A stretch of DNA of 24,103 nucleotides from JBNKFQ01 sp050289385. Lineage in GTDB: Bacteria > Pseudomonadota > Gammaproteobacteria > Pseudomonadales > Porticoccaceae. The position numbers were made by a program, and so were the translations under genes. Positions 1-7,294 of this stretch are shown piece after piece (the stretch's first letter is position 1; every line of letters starts with the position of its first letter). The notes under the pieces were generated by a model that ran no database searches, was not told where the DNA came from, and saw only the letters and a program-made list of their open reading frames with translations. The stretch is taken from the NCBI GenBank assembly GCA_050289385.1, contig JBNKFQ010000203.1, positions 1-24,103 of the forward strand, written 5' to 3'.

Positions 1-302
1 TCGGGCCGAGCTGCAGCCGTGTTGCCAAACAGTTCCACGATGTTGACATCTGCGTCGTCCCCGCGAGCCTCCTGGATCAAGGCTTCGGCGTTCGGCGCCG
101 GCATTGCCTCCAGGCGGCCGATATCCTCGCCAAGCAGCGTCAACCGCAGGTATTCCCGCACATGGTCGGTGGATTTCAACAACCACTCGGTAAACGCTTG
201 CCGATCGGCGCTATCAAGTTCGGGCGCCCGTAAACGTACAAACCATTCTGCCGCCTCATCAATGGCGCGATCGGCAATACTTTTGTACTGTTGCTCATTC
301 AT
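1..302 (-). CDS. FecR-like anti-sigma factor, N-terminal part (cut by window edge)
   Basis: About 100 N-terminal codons are visible before the gene runs off the left edge. The protein starts MNEQQYKSIADRAIDEAAEW and continues with FVRLRAPELDSADRQAFTEW. This matches the helical N-terminal cytoplasmic domain (DUF4880 type) of FecR-family regulators, which hold an ECF sigma factor at the inner membrane until an outer-membrane receptor signals. The transmembrane segment and periplasmic FecR domain would lie outside the window. The ATG at 302 is 5 nt after the stop of the sigma gene, so the two are almost certainly co-transcribed and translationally linked. The family call rests on the N-terminal domain and this gene order; the signal sensed cannot be inferred. 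Confidence 0.85.
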   Translation of the reverse strand, partial: MNEQQYKSIADRAIDEAAEWFVRLRAPELDSADRQAFTEWLLKSTDHVREYLRLTLLGEDIGRLEAMPAPNAEALIQEARGDDADVNIVELFGNTAAARP

Positions 303-307
303 GAGTT

Positions 308-856
308 TTATCGCCTCTTCCTGTCAGCTCCGGCGTCCTCAGAACCCCTCAATCGTTTTTGACAATAGGCCAGGCCACTGGCCATGTATTTCTGCACCAT
401 CGAGCGCGACAAGCCAAGCCGCCCGGCAATCTCTTGCTGGGTCATGCCCTCGCGCCAGTACAACAACAATACTGCCCGGCACTTGGCGGAAACCCCCTCA
501 AGCACCCGTTCTACACGCTCCAATTGCCGTCGGTCATCCGTGATCGACTCCGGTGACGGCGCCCGGGATTCCAGTTCTTCCAACTCTTGCAGCTCGCCCT
601 CAGCGGTATCTCCCACCGCAGGCCTGCCGGTGTAGAGTTCGTGAACCAGGTTGCGGGCAATGCGAAACAGATAGGCTTCCGGATGGTGGATCAAATCGGC
701 GCGTTTAACGCGTAGCAGGCGTAAATAGGCCTCCTGCACCAGCTCCTGGGCGTCGGCATCGTTGGACAAACGCCGACGCAAATACTGTTGCAAGCGACCG
801 CGATGCTCAACAAACAGTCGGGCCATGCGTGTACGATTGTTATGGTTTTTGCTCAA
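308..856 (-). CDS. ECF-family RNA polymerase sigma factor (FecI-like)
   Basis: A 182-residue sigma-70 family protein of the small ECF type. Region 2 covers roughly residues 12-80 (FVEHRGRLQQYLRRRL, ELVQEAYLRLLR, EAYLFRIARNLVHEL) and binds core polymerase and the -10 element. Region 4 covers roughly residues 112-170 with the helix-turn-helix MTQQEIAGRLGLSRSMVQKY, which reads the -35 element. A partner FecR-like gene follows 5 nt downstream, as in iron or TonB-receptor signalling pairs. The longest frame begins with a TTG at 856, and an in-frame ATG lies at 826 (MARLFVEHRG); neither has a good Shine-Dalgarno, and both are compatible with the family. A tiny upstream ORF overlaps the TTG (see findings). 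The sigma class is secure; the regulon is unknown. Confidence 0.92.
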   Translation of the reverse strand: MSKNHNNRTRMARLFVEHRGRLQQYLRRRLSNDADAQELVQEAYLRLLRVKRADLIHHPEAYLFRIARNLVHELYTGRPAVGDTAEGELQELEELESRAPSPESITDDRRQLERVERVLEGVSAKCRAVLLLYWREGMTQQEIAGRLGLSRSMVQKYMASGLAYCQKRLRGSEDAGADRKRR

Positions 857-882
857 GAGATAGCTATCATTTTTACCTGTTC

Positions 883-928
883 AAGACTATAGAGTCTTTT
901 TTGACGAATTTTGCCACTTTTTTGTGGC
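883..928. promoter_or_regulatory. Two small inverted repeats in the divergent sigma/MFS intergenic region
   Basis: Between the divergent sigma and MFS genes lie two perfect short inverted repeats. One is AAGACT-ATAG-AGTCTT at 883-898, followed by four more T residues on the plus strand. The other is GCCAC-TTTTTT-GTGGC at 913-928. They could be operator sites or weak hairpins; position in a divergent promoter region favours regulation. No convincing -35/-10 pair was found. Confidence 0.35.
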
Positions 929-975
929 CATTGATTTATACGGGTATCCAATCAAACATAACGTGACCGCAACCA

Positions 976-2226
976 ATGACTGAACATCTTTCACCTGAAC
1001 GAGCCAAACCGGCCACTCTGCGACAATCGCTGCGCGCGCTGCCACCCGGCATCTGGGTATTGGGGCTCGGCTCACTGTTTATGGATATGTCATCTGAACT
1101 GGTGCACAGCTTGCTACCTGTATTTATGGTGTCTGTGCTGGGCGCCAGTATGCTTGCAATTGGCATCATAGAAGGTATTGCCGAAGCCACCGCGGCCATC
1201 ACCAAAGTATTTTCAGGTGCACTTAGCGATTTTATGAAACGCCGAAAATTTCTTATCATGCTGGGCTATGGGTTGGCGGCGATAACCAAACCAATATTTC
1301 CGTTGGCCACTTCAATTGGCCATGTTGCCGGCGCGCGATTTATCGACCGAATTGGCAAAGGTATTCGCGGCGCACCCCGCGACGCACTTGTGGCAGATAT
1401 AACTCCGAAAAAATTACGCGGTGCGGCATATGGCTTGCGGCAAGCACTTGACTCGGCAGGCGCGGTACTTGGGCCAGTACTGGCGCTCACCTGCATGGTT
1501 TTGTTCGCAAATGACATTGTGGCTGCGCTTTGGGTGGGAGTAATACCCGGACTGATTGCTGTCACACTCCTGGCTTTTGCCCTTCGAGAACCTGGATCTT
1601 CTCGCTCAACGACCGTTCAATCACCTGGAAAAAAACGTCTTATTTCGCTAACAGCTGCCAGACAACTCACCTCTGGCTACTGGCTTGTGGTGTTTCTGGG
1701 GGTAGTGTTTAACCTGGCTCGCTTCAGTGAAGCATTTTTGATACTGCGCGCGGAACATATCGGGCTGGCGATGACTCTGGTACCACTCGTCCTGATTGTC
1801 ATGAATCTGGCATACACCTTTGTGGCCTACCCGGCCGGACACGCCGCTGATCGATTCAAAAGCAGCAGCCTGTTGGCAATTGGTTCGGGTGTTCTGGTAC
1901 TGGCAGATCTGGTATTGGCCCTGTCAACGTCGCCCTGGCACGTGCTCATGGGCGCGACGTTGTGGGGGCTGCACATGGGGCTAACCCAGGGCCTGCTCTC
2001 CAAATTGGTGGCTGATGCTGCACCGACTACCTTCCGTGGCACCGCCTTCGGTATTTTTAATTTGGTTAATGGTGTAGCGCTGCTGCTGGCCAGCATTCTC
2101 GCCGGTGTGCTATGGGACCGGGTTGGCGCGTCTGCTACCTTCATTGTGGGCGCTGTATTTGCTGCGTTAACAGCCGCTGGTATTTTGGGTGCTCGGGCGA
2201 AAGTCGCCTGGGGGAGTGCCAGGTAG
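976..2226 (+). CDS. Major facilitator superfamily (MFS) transporter
   Basis: A 416-residue inner-membrane protein with about 12 hydrophobic segments, the usual MFS length. The loop after the second segment carries the MFS motif-A-like sequence GALSDFMKRRK (residues 81-91). A second conserved stretch, DRIGKGIRGAPRDALVAD (124-141), is typical of a bacterial subgroup annotated only as MFS transporters. The N-terminal block LFMDMSSELVHSLLPVF (34-50) belongs to the same subgroup. MFS proteins move small solutes by proton coupling or exchange; the substrate cannot be read from the sequence. It is divergent from the sigma gene. The ATG at 976 has no clear Shine-Dalgarno but sits just before the first conserved block. 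Downstream lies decayed DNA, so no operon partner is visible. Confidence 0.9.
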   Translation: MTEHLSPERAKPATLRQSLRALPPGIWVLGLGSLFMDMSSELVHSLLPVFMVSVLGASMLAIGIIEGIAEATAAITKVFSGALSDFMKRRKFLIMLGYGLAAITKPIFPLATSIGHVAGARFIDRIGKGIRGAPRDALVADITPKKLRGAAYGLRQALDSAGAVLGPVLALTCMVLFANDIVAALWVGVIPGLIAVTLLAFALREPGSSRSTTVQSPGKKRLISLTAARQLTSGYWLVVFLGVVFNLARFSEAFLILRAEHIGLAMTLVPLVLIVMNLAYTFVAYPAGHAADRFKSSSLLAIGSGVLVLADLVLALSTSPWHVLMGATLWGLHMGLTQGLLSKLVADAAPTTFRGTAFGIFNLVNGVALLLASILAGVLWDRVGASATFIVGAVFAALTAAGILGARAKVAWGSAR

Positions 2227-2323
2227 TGCTTACAAATAAACCAAACCCAAATGACAAAAAACCAGCAAAGAGCGATGCTTGTCCGACAAATAAATATCTC
2301 CGCATTACCAAATTGATTCAAAC

Positions 2324-2420
2324 AAGGAGCAAGCCGATGAACACTCACCTCGTCCCTGTTGTTGCTGATGAAGTTGGGGCAATCGTGATCGGCGCGCTCT
2401 TTCCTCCGTTGAGCTTTTAA
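2324..2420 (+). CDS. Possible 27-residue peptide with a strong ribosome binding site
   Basis: The reading frame itself runs from the ATG at 2337 to the TAA at 2418-2420 and would encode MNTHLVPVVADEVGAIVIGA plus seven more residues. It is preceded by AAGGAGC (2324-2330) at near-ideal spacing, the best Shine-Dalgarno in this part of the window. The product is not recognised. It may be a real small peptide, or the intact 5' end of a gene truncated during the decay that also produced the neighbouring MATE and transposase remnants. A CGCGCC-TT-GGCGCG inverted repeat at 2493-2506 lies about 70 nt after the stop and might end the transcript. Confidence 0.35.
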
Positions 2421-2492
2421 GCCAGGCCGTAAATCCCAAACCGGTCACGATACCTGCATCAGAGACTTGTTACTGGCTCTGACAACTACACA

Positions 2493-2506
2493 CGCGCCTT
2501 GGCGCG
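2493..2506. repeat. Perfect GC-rich inverted repeat CGCGCC-TT-GGCGCG
   Basis: Six-base arms separated by two bases, followed on the plus strand by an AT-rich stretch (GATAATTTATTTTA) rather than a pure T run. It lies between the 27-codon ORF and the MATE remnant. It could be a weak terminator or a remnant of a mobile-element end. Confidence 0.35.
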
Positions 2507-2555
2507 GATAATTTATTTTATTCAGTATTGAGTTGATTCTTGCGGGAGTTTTACC

Positions 2556-2878
2556 ATGAGAGCAGAAAAAACAGGCTCATGGTTTGCATTATTTAAACAG
2601 GCATTAAAAATGCGATAGTCAACACGACTTTATCCAAGGCTCTATAGGACATGCGGCCTTCTTGCTAGCAGTACCAATGGTACTGGAAATGGTTATGGAA
2701 TCTGTATTTGCCGTAGTCGACATCTTTTTTGTTGCCGGTCTGGGTGCAGCAACAATATCGGTCGCGGGATTGACCGAAGCCGGTGTTTTTCTGGCGATTA
2801 CTTTTGCGGAATCACTGATAGCCATCAGTCGGCATCATACTGTTTCGTCGCGGCAAATGGAAACTGGTTCAGGTGTGA
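2556..2878 (+). pseudogene. MATE-family efflux protein remnant (internal deletion, two frameshifts)
   Basis: The start is intact, with GGGAG upstream and an N-terminus reading MRAEKTGSWFALFKQALK. At the A5 run 2606-2610 one extra base shifts the frame. The next frame continues as a MATE N-terminus (CDSQHDFIQGSIGHAAF, then LAVPMVLEMVMESVFAVVD and IFFVAGLGAATISVAGLTEA). At about 2780 the protein jumps to what looks like the very C-terminus of the same family (GVFLAITFAESLIAI). After another +1 shift near 2833 it ends IILFRRGKWKLVQV and stops at 2876-2878. MATE pumps are about 450 residues with 12 membrane segments; only about 105 codons survive, so the central part appears deleted. It cannot encode a transporter. 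The C-terminal assignment is from family memory. Confidence 0.75.
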
Positions 2879-2904
2879 GAGGGGAGTACTTTTGCATTCA
2901 GGTT

Positions 2905-3247
2905 TGTTGAAGCTCAGAGCGGTGTTGTAACCGGCAATCCCGATCAGGAACACATATATACCAGCTACGTCGAACGCCAGAACCTCACCATGAGCATGTC
3001 CATGCGACGCTTCACCCGGCTAACCAACGGCTTCAGCAAGAAGATTGAAAACCACATGCACGCCATATCGCTGCATTACATATATTACAATTTCTGCCGG
3101 ACTCACAAATCTCTGAAGGTTACGCCAGCAATGGAAGCTGGAATTACTGAAATCGTTTATGATCTGGACTTTATTGTTAAACTGATTGACGAAAGAGAGG
3201 GTGCACCGAAAAAGCGCGGCCCTTACAAAAAGAGAAATTCAAACTGA
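2905..3247 (+). pseudogene. IS1-like DDE transposase, C-terminal fragment
   Basis: An open frame runs from the MATE remnant into a typical transposase C-terminus: YVERQNLTMSMSMRRFTRLT, NGFSKKIENHMHAISLHYIY, YNFCRTHKSLKVTPAMEAGI, ending PKKRGPYKKRNSN. The YVERxNLT...RRFTRLTN and NFCRTHKSL blocks are characteristic of a transposase group usually annotated as IS1 family; the exact family label is from memory. The N-terminal DNA-binding region and earlier catalytic residues are missing. The fragment begins directly against the end of the MATE remnant, and an internal ATG at 2990 gives only an 85-residue frame. It is a non-functional relic, probably of an insertion that helped break this locus. 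Confidence 0.75.
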
Positions 3248-3254
3248 GCCAATA

Positions 3255-3275
3255 CCGGTAATCGGGGATTGCCGG
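3255..3275. repeat. Near-palindrome just after the transposase stop
   Basis: CCGGTAATC (3255-3263) and GATTGCCGG (3267-3275) form arms with one mismatch around GGG. The palindrome starts 7 nt after the transposase stop. No T run follows, so it is a poor terminator; it may belong to the end of the insertion element. The rest of 3276-3440 contains nothing I recognise. Confidence 0.35.
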
Positions 3276-3440
3276 ATCCATTGTTGATTTATGGTAATTT
3301 GTACAAGCTTTTAACAGCACAAGAGATACGCGAACATCAACCATAACCAACTTTTTGCCATGGAGTCTGCCAGATAAATCCACCCTGTATATCTCGGGAA
3401 ACCCAATACAAGACGAGAAACAACCAGTTGAAAAAAGAGC

Positions 3441-4103
3441 TTACTTTTTCGCTAGAACCGGTGGAATATAACAGCGTAGATAAGCCTTTGCTGCCCGTTT
3501 TGCCTCCTGCTGATAAAACCCCGTTTTGTCATTTTCCCGGTGGGCAATTGCGTAGAGTTGTTCCAGAATTTCAAAAGTCACCAAAAAAACTGGCTCGATA
3601 TCAGGAATATCTGGCAATAAAAAGTGTTCAGAGAGATAGCGCCTGAACGGGTTGCCAATAATCCGGGTTCGACTAAATGTTCTGACTTGAACCGACGGCG
3701 GGAGAGATGGGGACCAAAAGATTTCGGCAGCCACAGGATAGCGTTTAAAAAACTGGTCGCTTTCATAACAATAGAGATCAATAGCATCCTCCCAAGTGTC
3801 CATTCTCTCCGCGGAAATATCCTGCTCTATCACCTCCGAAAGAAAGCGTGCCCCCATACGCTCATTGACAGCTTGAATTATGTCCAGCTTATTGCGATAA
3901 AAATGATAGCAGGAACTCAACGGCAACCCGGCTTCAGTGGCCACATCAGCAAAAGTCATTTTATTTGCGCCTTTTTTACCCAACAGCAATTCAGCGCTAT
4001 CCAACAAAAGCTTGCGCCGTGCCTCTCCCCGCGCATTGGGGCCACCACGGCGCTTTCGTCGCTTTTTAACACCGGCATCATTGCAAGGCGGGGCCTGATT
4101 CAT
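3441..4103 (-). CDS. TetR-family transcriptional regulator
   Basis: A 220-residue protein with the TetR N-terminal DNA-binding domain. The region ARRKLLLDSAELLLGKKGAN (28-47) leads into the helix-turn-helix FADVATEAGLPLSSCYHFYR (51-70). A very basic tail (KKRRKRRGGP, about 13-22) precedes it. The C-terminal two thirds are the variable ligand-binding and dimerisation domain, so the inducer is not predictable. TetR proteins usually repress their own gene and an adjacent one. Here the gene is divergent from the copper-monooxygenase fusion, and a 16-bp near-palindrome lies 43-58 bp upstream of this start, which makes that fusion the most likely target. The ATG at 4103 precedes the conserved fold with a long basic extension, so a later start cannot be excluded. 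Confidence 0.9.
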   Translation of the reverse strand: MNQAPPCNDAGVKKRRKRRGGPNARGEARRKLLLDSAELLLGKKGANKMTFADVATEAGLPLSSCYHFYRNKLDIIQAVNERMGARFLSEVIEQDISAERMDTWEDAIDLYCYESDQFFKRYPVAAEIFWSPSLPPSVQVRTFSRTRIIGNPFRRYLSEHFLLPDIPDIEPVFLVTFEILEQLYAIAHRENDKTGFYQQEAKRAAKAYLRCYIPPVLAKK

Positions 4104-4145
4104 GAAGCAAGGACATCCTCTTTATTGTTTACATGCACTACCAAG

Positions 4146-4161
4146 TCATTGTCGAAAATGA
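4146..4161. promoter_or_regulatory. Candidate TetR operator
   Basis: TCATTGTCGAAAATGA is a 16-bp palindrome with one mismatched pair, the size and symmetry typical of a TetR-dimer site. It sits 43-58 bp upstream of the TetR start in the shared 349-bp region with the monooxygenase gene. The rest of this gap (4162-4452) is mostly AT-rich, with T and A runs but no clear promoter pair. Confidence 0.4.
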
Positions 4162-4452
4162 TTATACCCCAAGAAAATTAGCGTTAATTCCCTGTAAAGT
4201 AAAGTTCACGAGTCAAAGTCAAAAACATATTTTTCTTTTTATTATCAATAAGATAAAAAAAATAACACGAGACACAAAATTATAAGTAGAATTTTTTTGA
4301 CTTTTAAAATCATCTGTGGATAAATAGCCATAATCCTTGGTGACGGTCAGTTCGCGACAGGTTTGTTCCGCACAGTTCTGCGCCACCCCGTCAGTACACG
4401 CCCCGGCTCTGCTAAGCATTTGATTCTGCAATAACAAACAAGTGAGTTCGAC

Positions 4453-6468
4453 ATGAAAAAAATCATTTACCAAACCTGTTTGCTGGTGCTTTGGTGTGCC
4501 CCCGGCTTAAGTTGGGCAGGGCCAACTGTTGATAACTTTACTCTGCTCGATCACAACGGCGAAGCCCACGAGCTCTATTATTACGGTAATAAAAAGGCCA
4601 TTGTTTTAATGGTGCAGGGCAACGGCTGCGGTGTAGTAAGGAACTCCCTGCCCGAATTGACATCCATTCGCGACAGATACCAAAAGCAGGGTATAAGCTT
4701 TTTTTTGATTAACTCCAATCTGCAAGATACGAGAGAGTCTATACACCGGGAGGCCGAAGAATTTGGTATCGACTTGCCAATATTGGTCGACGATGATCAG
4801 CTTGTAGGTGAATCGCTCGGGATTGTTCGCACAGGGGAAGTCTATGTCATCAATCCTGCAAATTGGCAACTTGTGTATCGTGGGCCACTTAATAACCGCG
4901 TGGGTTATGGAACGCAAACCCGAAAGGCGTCGAAAAATTATGTTACCGATGTTTTGGACAAACTGATTAACGACGAAAACCTCGCCTTTCAAAAGGTTCA
5001 TTCTGTGGGATGTCTGGTGAATTTGCCCAACAGCAAAGAAAAGAAAAAACATGACGAAATTTCCTACCAGGATACTATCGCTCCTCTTTTGATGAACAAA
5101 TGTGTCTCTTGCCACCGCCCCAAAGGCATTGCCCCATGGGCGATGACCAGCTATCAGATGATCGCCGGATTTGCCCCTATGATCCGCGAAGTAGTAAGAA
5201 CCAAGCGCATGCCCCCATGGCATGCAGACCCTTACATCAATAAATTTTCTCACGACTTAAGCTTAAGCATTCAGGAAAAGAAGACATTGGTTCACTGGAT
5301 AGAGGCTGGCGCTCCCAAAGACAATGGCACAGACCCACTGTTGCAGGTGACCCCAAAAGAATCAGAGTGGGATTTAGGCAAACCCGATCTGATTTTAAAC
5401 GTTCCAACAATGAAAGTTCCCGCTTCAGGGGTTATTGATTATCAACACCTGGTGGCGCCCAACCCTCTGGATCGTGATGTTTGGGTAAAAGCAGTTCAAA
5501 TCATTCCCGGAGATCCACAGGTTGTTCATCACGGAGTGTTCACTCTAACCACCCAAAGTAAAATCGACTTGAGCAAGCTCAGTGCCGATCAAATTGACGA
5601 TCACCTGATAACTTATGTCCCGGGTTCCGATCCAGAGGTTTATCCGGAAAACACTGGCGTATTGCTAAAAAAGGGCACCAACGTATATGCCCAGATGCAC
5701 TACACAACCAGTGGCAAAGCTACCACCGACAATACCCGCATCGGACTGTATTTTTCCGAAAAGCCGCCAAAACACAGCCTGCACTATTACACGCTAGTAA
5801 ACATGGATATCGAGATAAAGCCAAATTCTGTATTCCGTGATCGAGCATATTATCAATTTAAAGAGGATGTCTATATATACAATCTGTTTGCTCATGCTCA
5901 CTTTCGCGGGAAAAGCGCCAAATTTACTGTAATTCGCAACGATGGACGCGAAGAAGATATTTTGTCTGTTCCAAATTACGATTTTAACTGGCAGCGTAAT
6001 TTTCAACTGGAAACGCCTATGTTTTTGCCAGCTGGCTCCACCTTGGTATACTATTCAACGTTTGATAACACATCGCAAAAACCCGGAAACCCGGACCCAA
6101 ATAAAACCATCTATTTCGGCGAACAGTCGTGGGACGAAATGTTGTATGGGGGAGTAACATACCGATTCAAGGGTAATGAACCACCTGCCAAAGACCCTGA
6201 ACAGTATATCTATGACTCATTTATAGGATATATGGACAGCAATATAGATCATAAAATTTCCCGCGACGAATTTTATGCTTCAAGGGTTCGGCCAGACAAT
6301 CTTGCAGGCACTCCAAAAGAAACGGAAGAAAACTCAAAAGATACCAGTAATAGCTCTAGAAAAGATATATTTTCCATTTATGACATCAACCAAAACAACT
6401 ACCTGGAGCTTGAAGAACTTATGGAAATGATGCAAACCAGTAACAGTCCGGAAAAAACCTCACCTTGA
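4453..6468 (+). CDS. Exported redoxin / cytochrome c / PHM-type copper monooxygenase / EF-hand fusion protein
   Basis: A 671-residue protein with a signal peptide (residues 1-22, probable cleavage after SWA). Residues about 24-175 form a thioredoxin/peroxiredoxin-like domain with one cysteine (C59 in GNGCG) and no CxxC pair. Residues about 205-295 form a cytochrome c-like domain with haem motif CVSCH (217-221) and M253 in KRMPPWHAD as likely distal ligand. Residues about 310-575 resemble the copper type II ascorbate-dependent monooxygenase core (PHM/dopamine beta-hydroxylase). All six copper ligands can be placed: H359, H360 and H416 (QMHY) for CuH; H481, H483 (FAHAH) and M563 (DEM) for CuM. 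Two EF-hand loops follow (595-606, 644-655). It probably hydroxylates a substrate in the periplasm, with electrons entering through the haem; the substrate is unknown. It stands alone beside a TetR gene. Confidence 0.87.
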   Translation: MKKIIYQTCLLVLWCAPGLSWAGPTVDNFTLLDHNGEAHELYYYGNKKAIVLMVQGNGCGVVRNSLPELTSIRDRYQKQGISFFLINSNLQDTRESIHREAEEFGIDLPILVDDDQLVGESLGIVRTGEVYVINPANWQLVYRGPLNNRVGYGTQTRKASKNYVTDVLDKLINDENLAFQKVHSVGCLVNLPNSKEKKKHDEISYQDTIAPLLMNKCVSCHRPKGIAPWAMTSYQMIAGFAPMIREVVRTKRMPPWHADPYINKFSHDLSLSIQEKKTLVHWIEAGAPKDNGTDPLLQVTPKESEWDLGKPDLILNVPTMKVPASGVIDYQHLVAPNPLDRDVWVKAVQIIPGDPQVVHHGVFTLTTQSKIDLSKLSADQIDDHLITYVPGSDPEVYPENTGVLLKKGTNVYAQMHYTTSGKATTDNTRIGLYFSEKPPKHSLHYYTLVNMDIEIKPNSVFRDRAYYQFKEDVYIYNLFAHAHFRGKSAKFTVIRNDGREEDILSVPNYDFNWQRNFQLETPMFLPAGSTLVYYSTFDNTSQKPGNPDPNKTIYFGEQSWDEMLYGGVTYRFKGNEPPAKDPEQYIYDSFIGYMDSNIDHKISRDEFYASRVRPDNLAGTPKETEENSKDTSNSSRKDIFSIYDINQNNYLELEELMEMMQTSNSPEKTSP

Positions 6469-6477
6469 ATAGTGAGG
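6452..6477 (-). terminator. Rho-independent terminator for the nfeD-slipin operon
   Basis: On the minus strand, CCTCAC, an 8-nt loop and GTGAGG are followed by TTTTTT (6457-6452). The arms are 6472-6477 and 6458-6463. It lies about 60 nt beyond the slipin stop and overlaps the last codons of the convergent monooxygenase gene. Confidence 0.65.
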
Positions 6478-6534
6478 CTTACATTGCCAAATTAAATATG
6501 TGAAATTACTGGCACACCGGACAAAATAAACAGC

Positions 6535-7290
6535 TCATTCTCGAGGTTTTCCTGCTATTAATTTGTCAACCAAATCAATCGGCAATGGAAAAACAATTGT
6601 GGAGCTTTTTTCTCCAGCAATTTCGGTTAACGTTTGCAAATAACGCAACTGAATCGCGGCTGACTCGGTTGCAAGTATCTTGGCAGCGTCTGCCAGTTTT
6701 TGCGATGCCTGAAATTCACCCTCGGCATGAATCACCTTGGCACGACGCTCCCGTTCGGCTTCGGCCTGTTTGGCAATGGCCCGGATCATGCTCTCATCCA
6801 GATCAACGTGCTTGATTTCAACATTGGACACCTTGATACCCCAGGCATCGGTTTGTTGATCAAGAATTTCCTGCACATCGGCGTTGAGCTGTTCACGATT
6901 GGAAAGCATCGCATCCAGTTCGTGCTGCCCCAGCACTGAACGCAAAGTGGTTTGCGCGAGTTGACTGGTGGCCTCAAGAAAATTTTCCACCTGAATAATT
7001 GCCTTCTGCGGGTCTACCACTCGAAAATACACCACCGCATTTACCTTAACCGATACGTTATCGCGAGAGATCACATCCTGGGTAGGCACATCCATAACGA
7101 TGGTTCGCAAATCTACGCGCACCATTTGCTGGATTCCCGGGATAACAATGATTAAACCCGGGCCTTTTACTTTATAAAAGCGACCCAATAAAAATACAAC
7201 GCCTCTCTCATATTCACGCAAAACCCTGAACGTTGACATAATCAGGATAATTGCAAAGGCCAACAAGGTTATTGAAAAATAGCTCATCAT
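6535..7290 (-). CDS. Slipin / stomatin-like SPFH-domain membrane protein
   Basis: A 251-residue stomatin-family protein. One N-terminal membrane segment (about residues 4-20) is followed by the SPFH domain: REYERGVVFLLGRFYKVKGP, a central VDLRTIVMDVPTQDVISRDN, then the coiled-coil region AKQAEAERERRAKVIHAEGE. Such proteins oligomerise into membrane microdomain scaffolds. They are commonly encoded beside an NfeD protease that, in an archaeal homologue, cleaves the stomatin C-terminus. The hydrophobic C-terminal stretch SSTIVFPLPIDLVDKL fits the segment cut in such pairs. The start at 7290 (ATGATG) is preceded by GAGG overlapping the nfeD stop region, with a 4-bp gap between genes, so the two are translationally coupled. 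Its cellular role here is inferred from the family. Confidence 0.92.
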   Translation of the reverse strand: MMSYFSITLLAFAIILIMSTFRVLREYERGVVFLLGRFYKVKGPGLIIVIPGIQQMVRVDLRTIVMDVPTQDVISRDNVSVKVNAVVYFRVVDPQKAIIQVENFLEATSQLAQTTLRSVLGQHELDAMLSNREQLNADVQEILDQQTDAWGIKVSNVEIKHVDLDESMIRAIAKQAEAERERRAKVIHAEGEFQASQKLADAAKILATESAAIQLRYLQTLTEIAGEKSSTIVFPLPIDLVDKLIAGKPRE

Positions 7291-7294
7291 GAGA

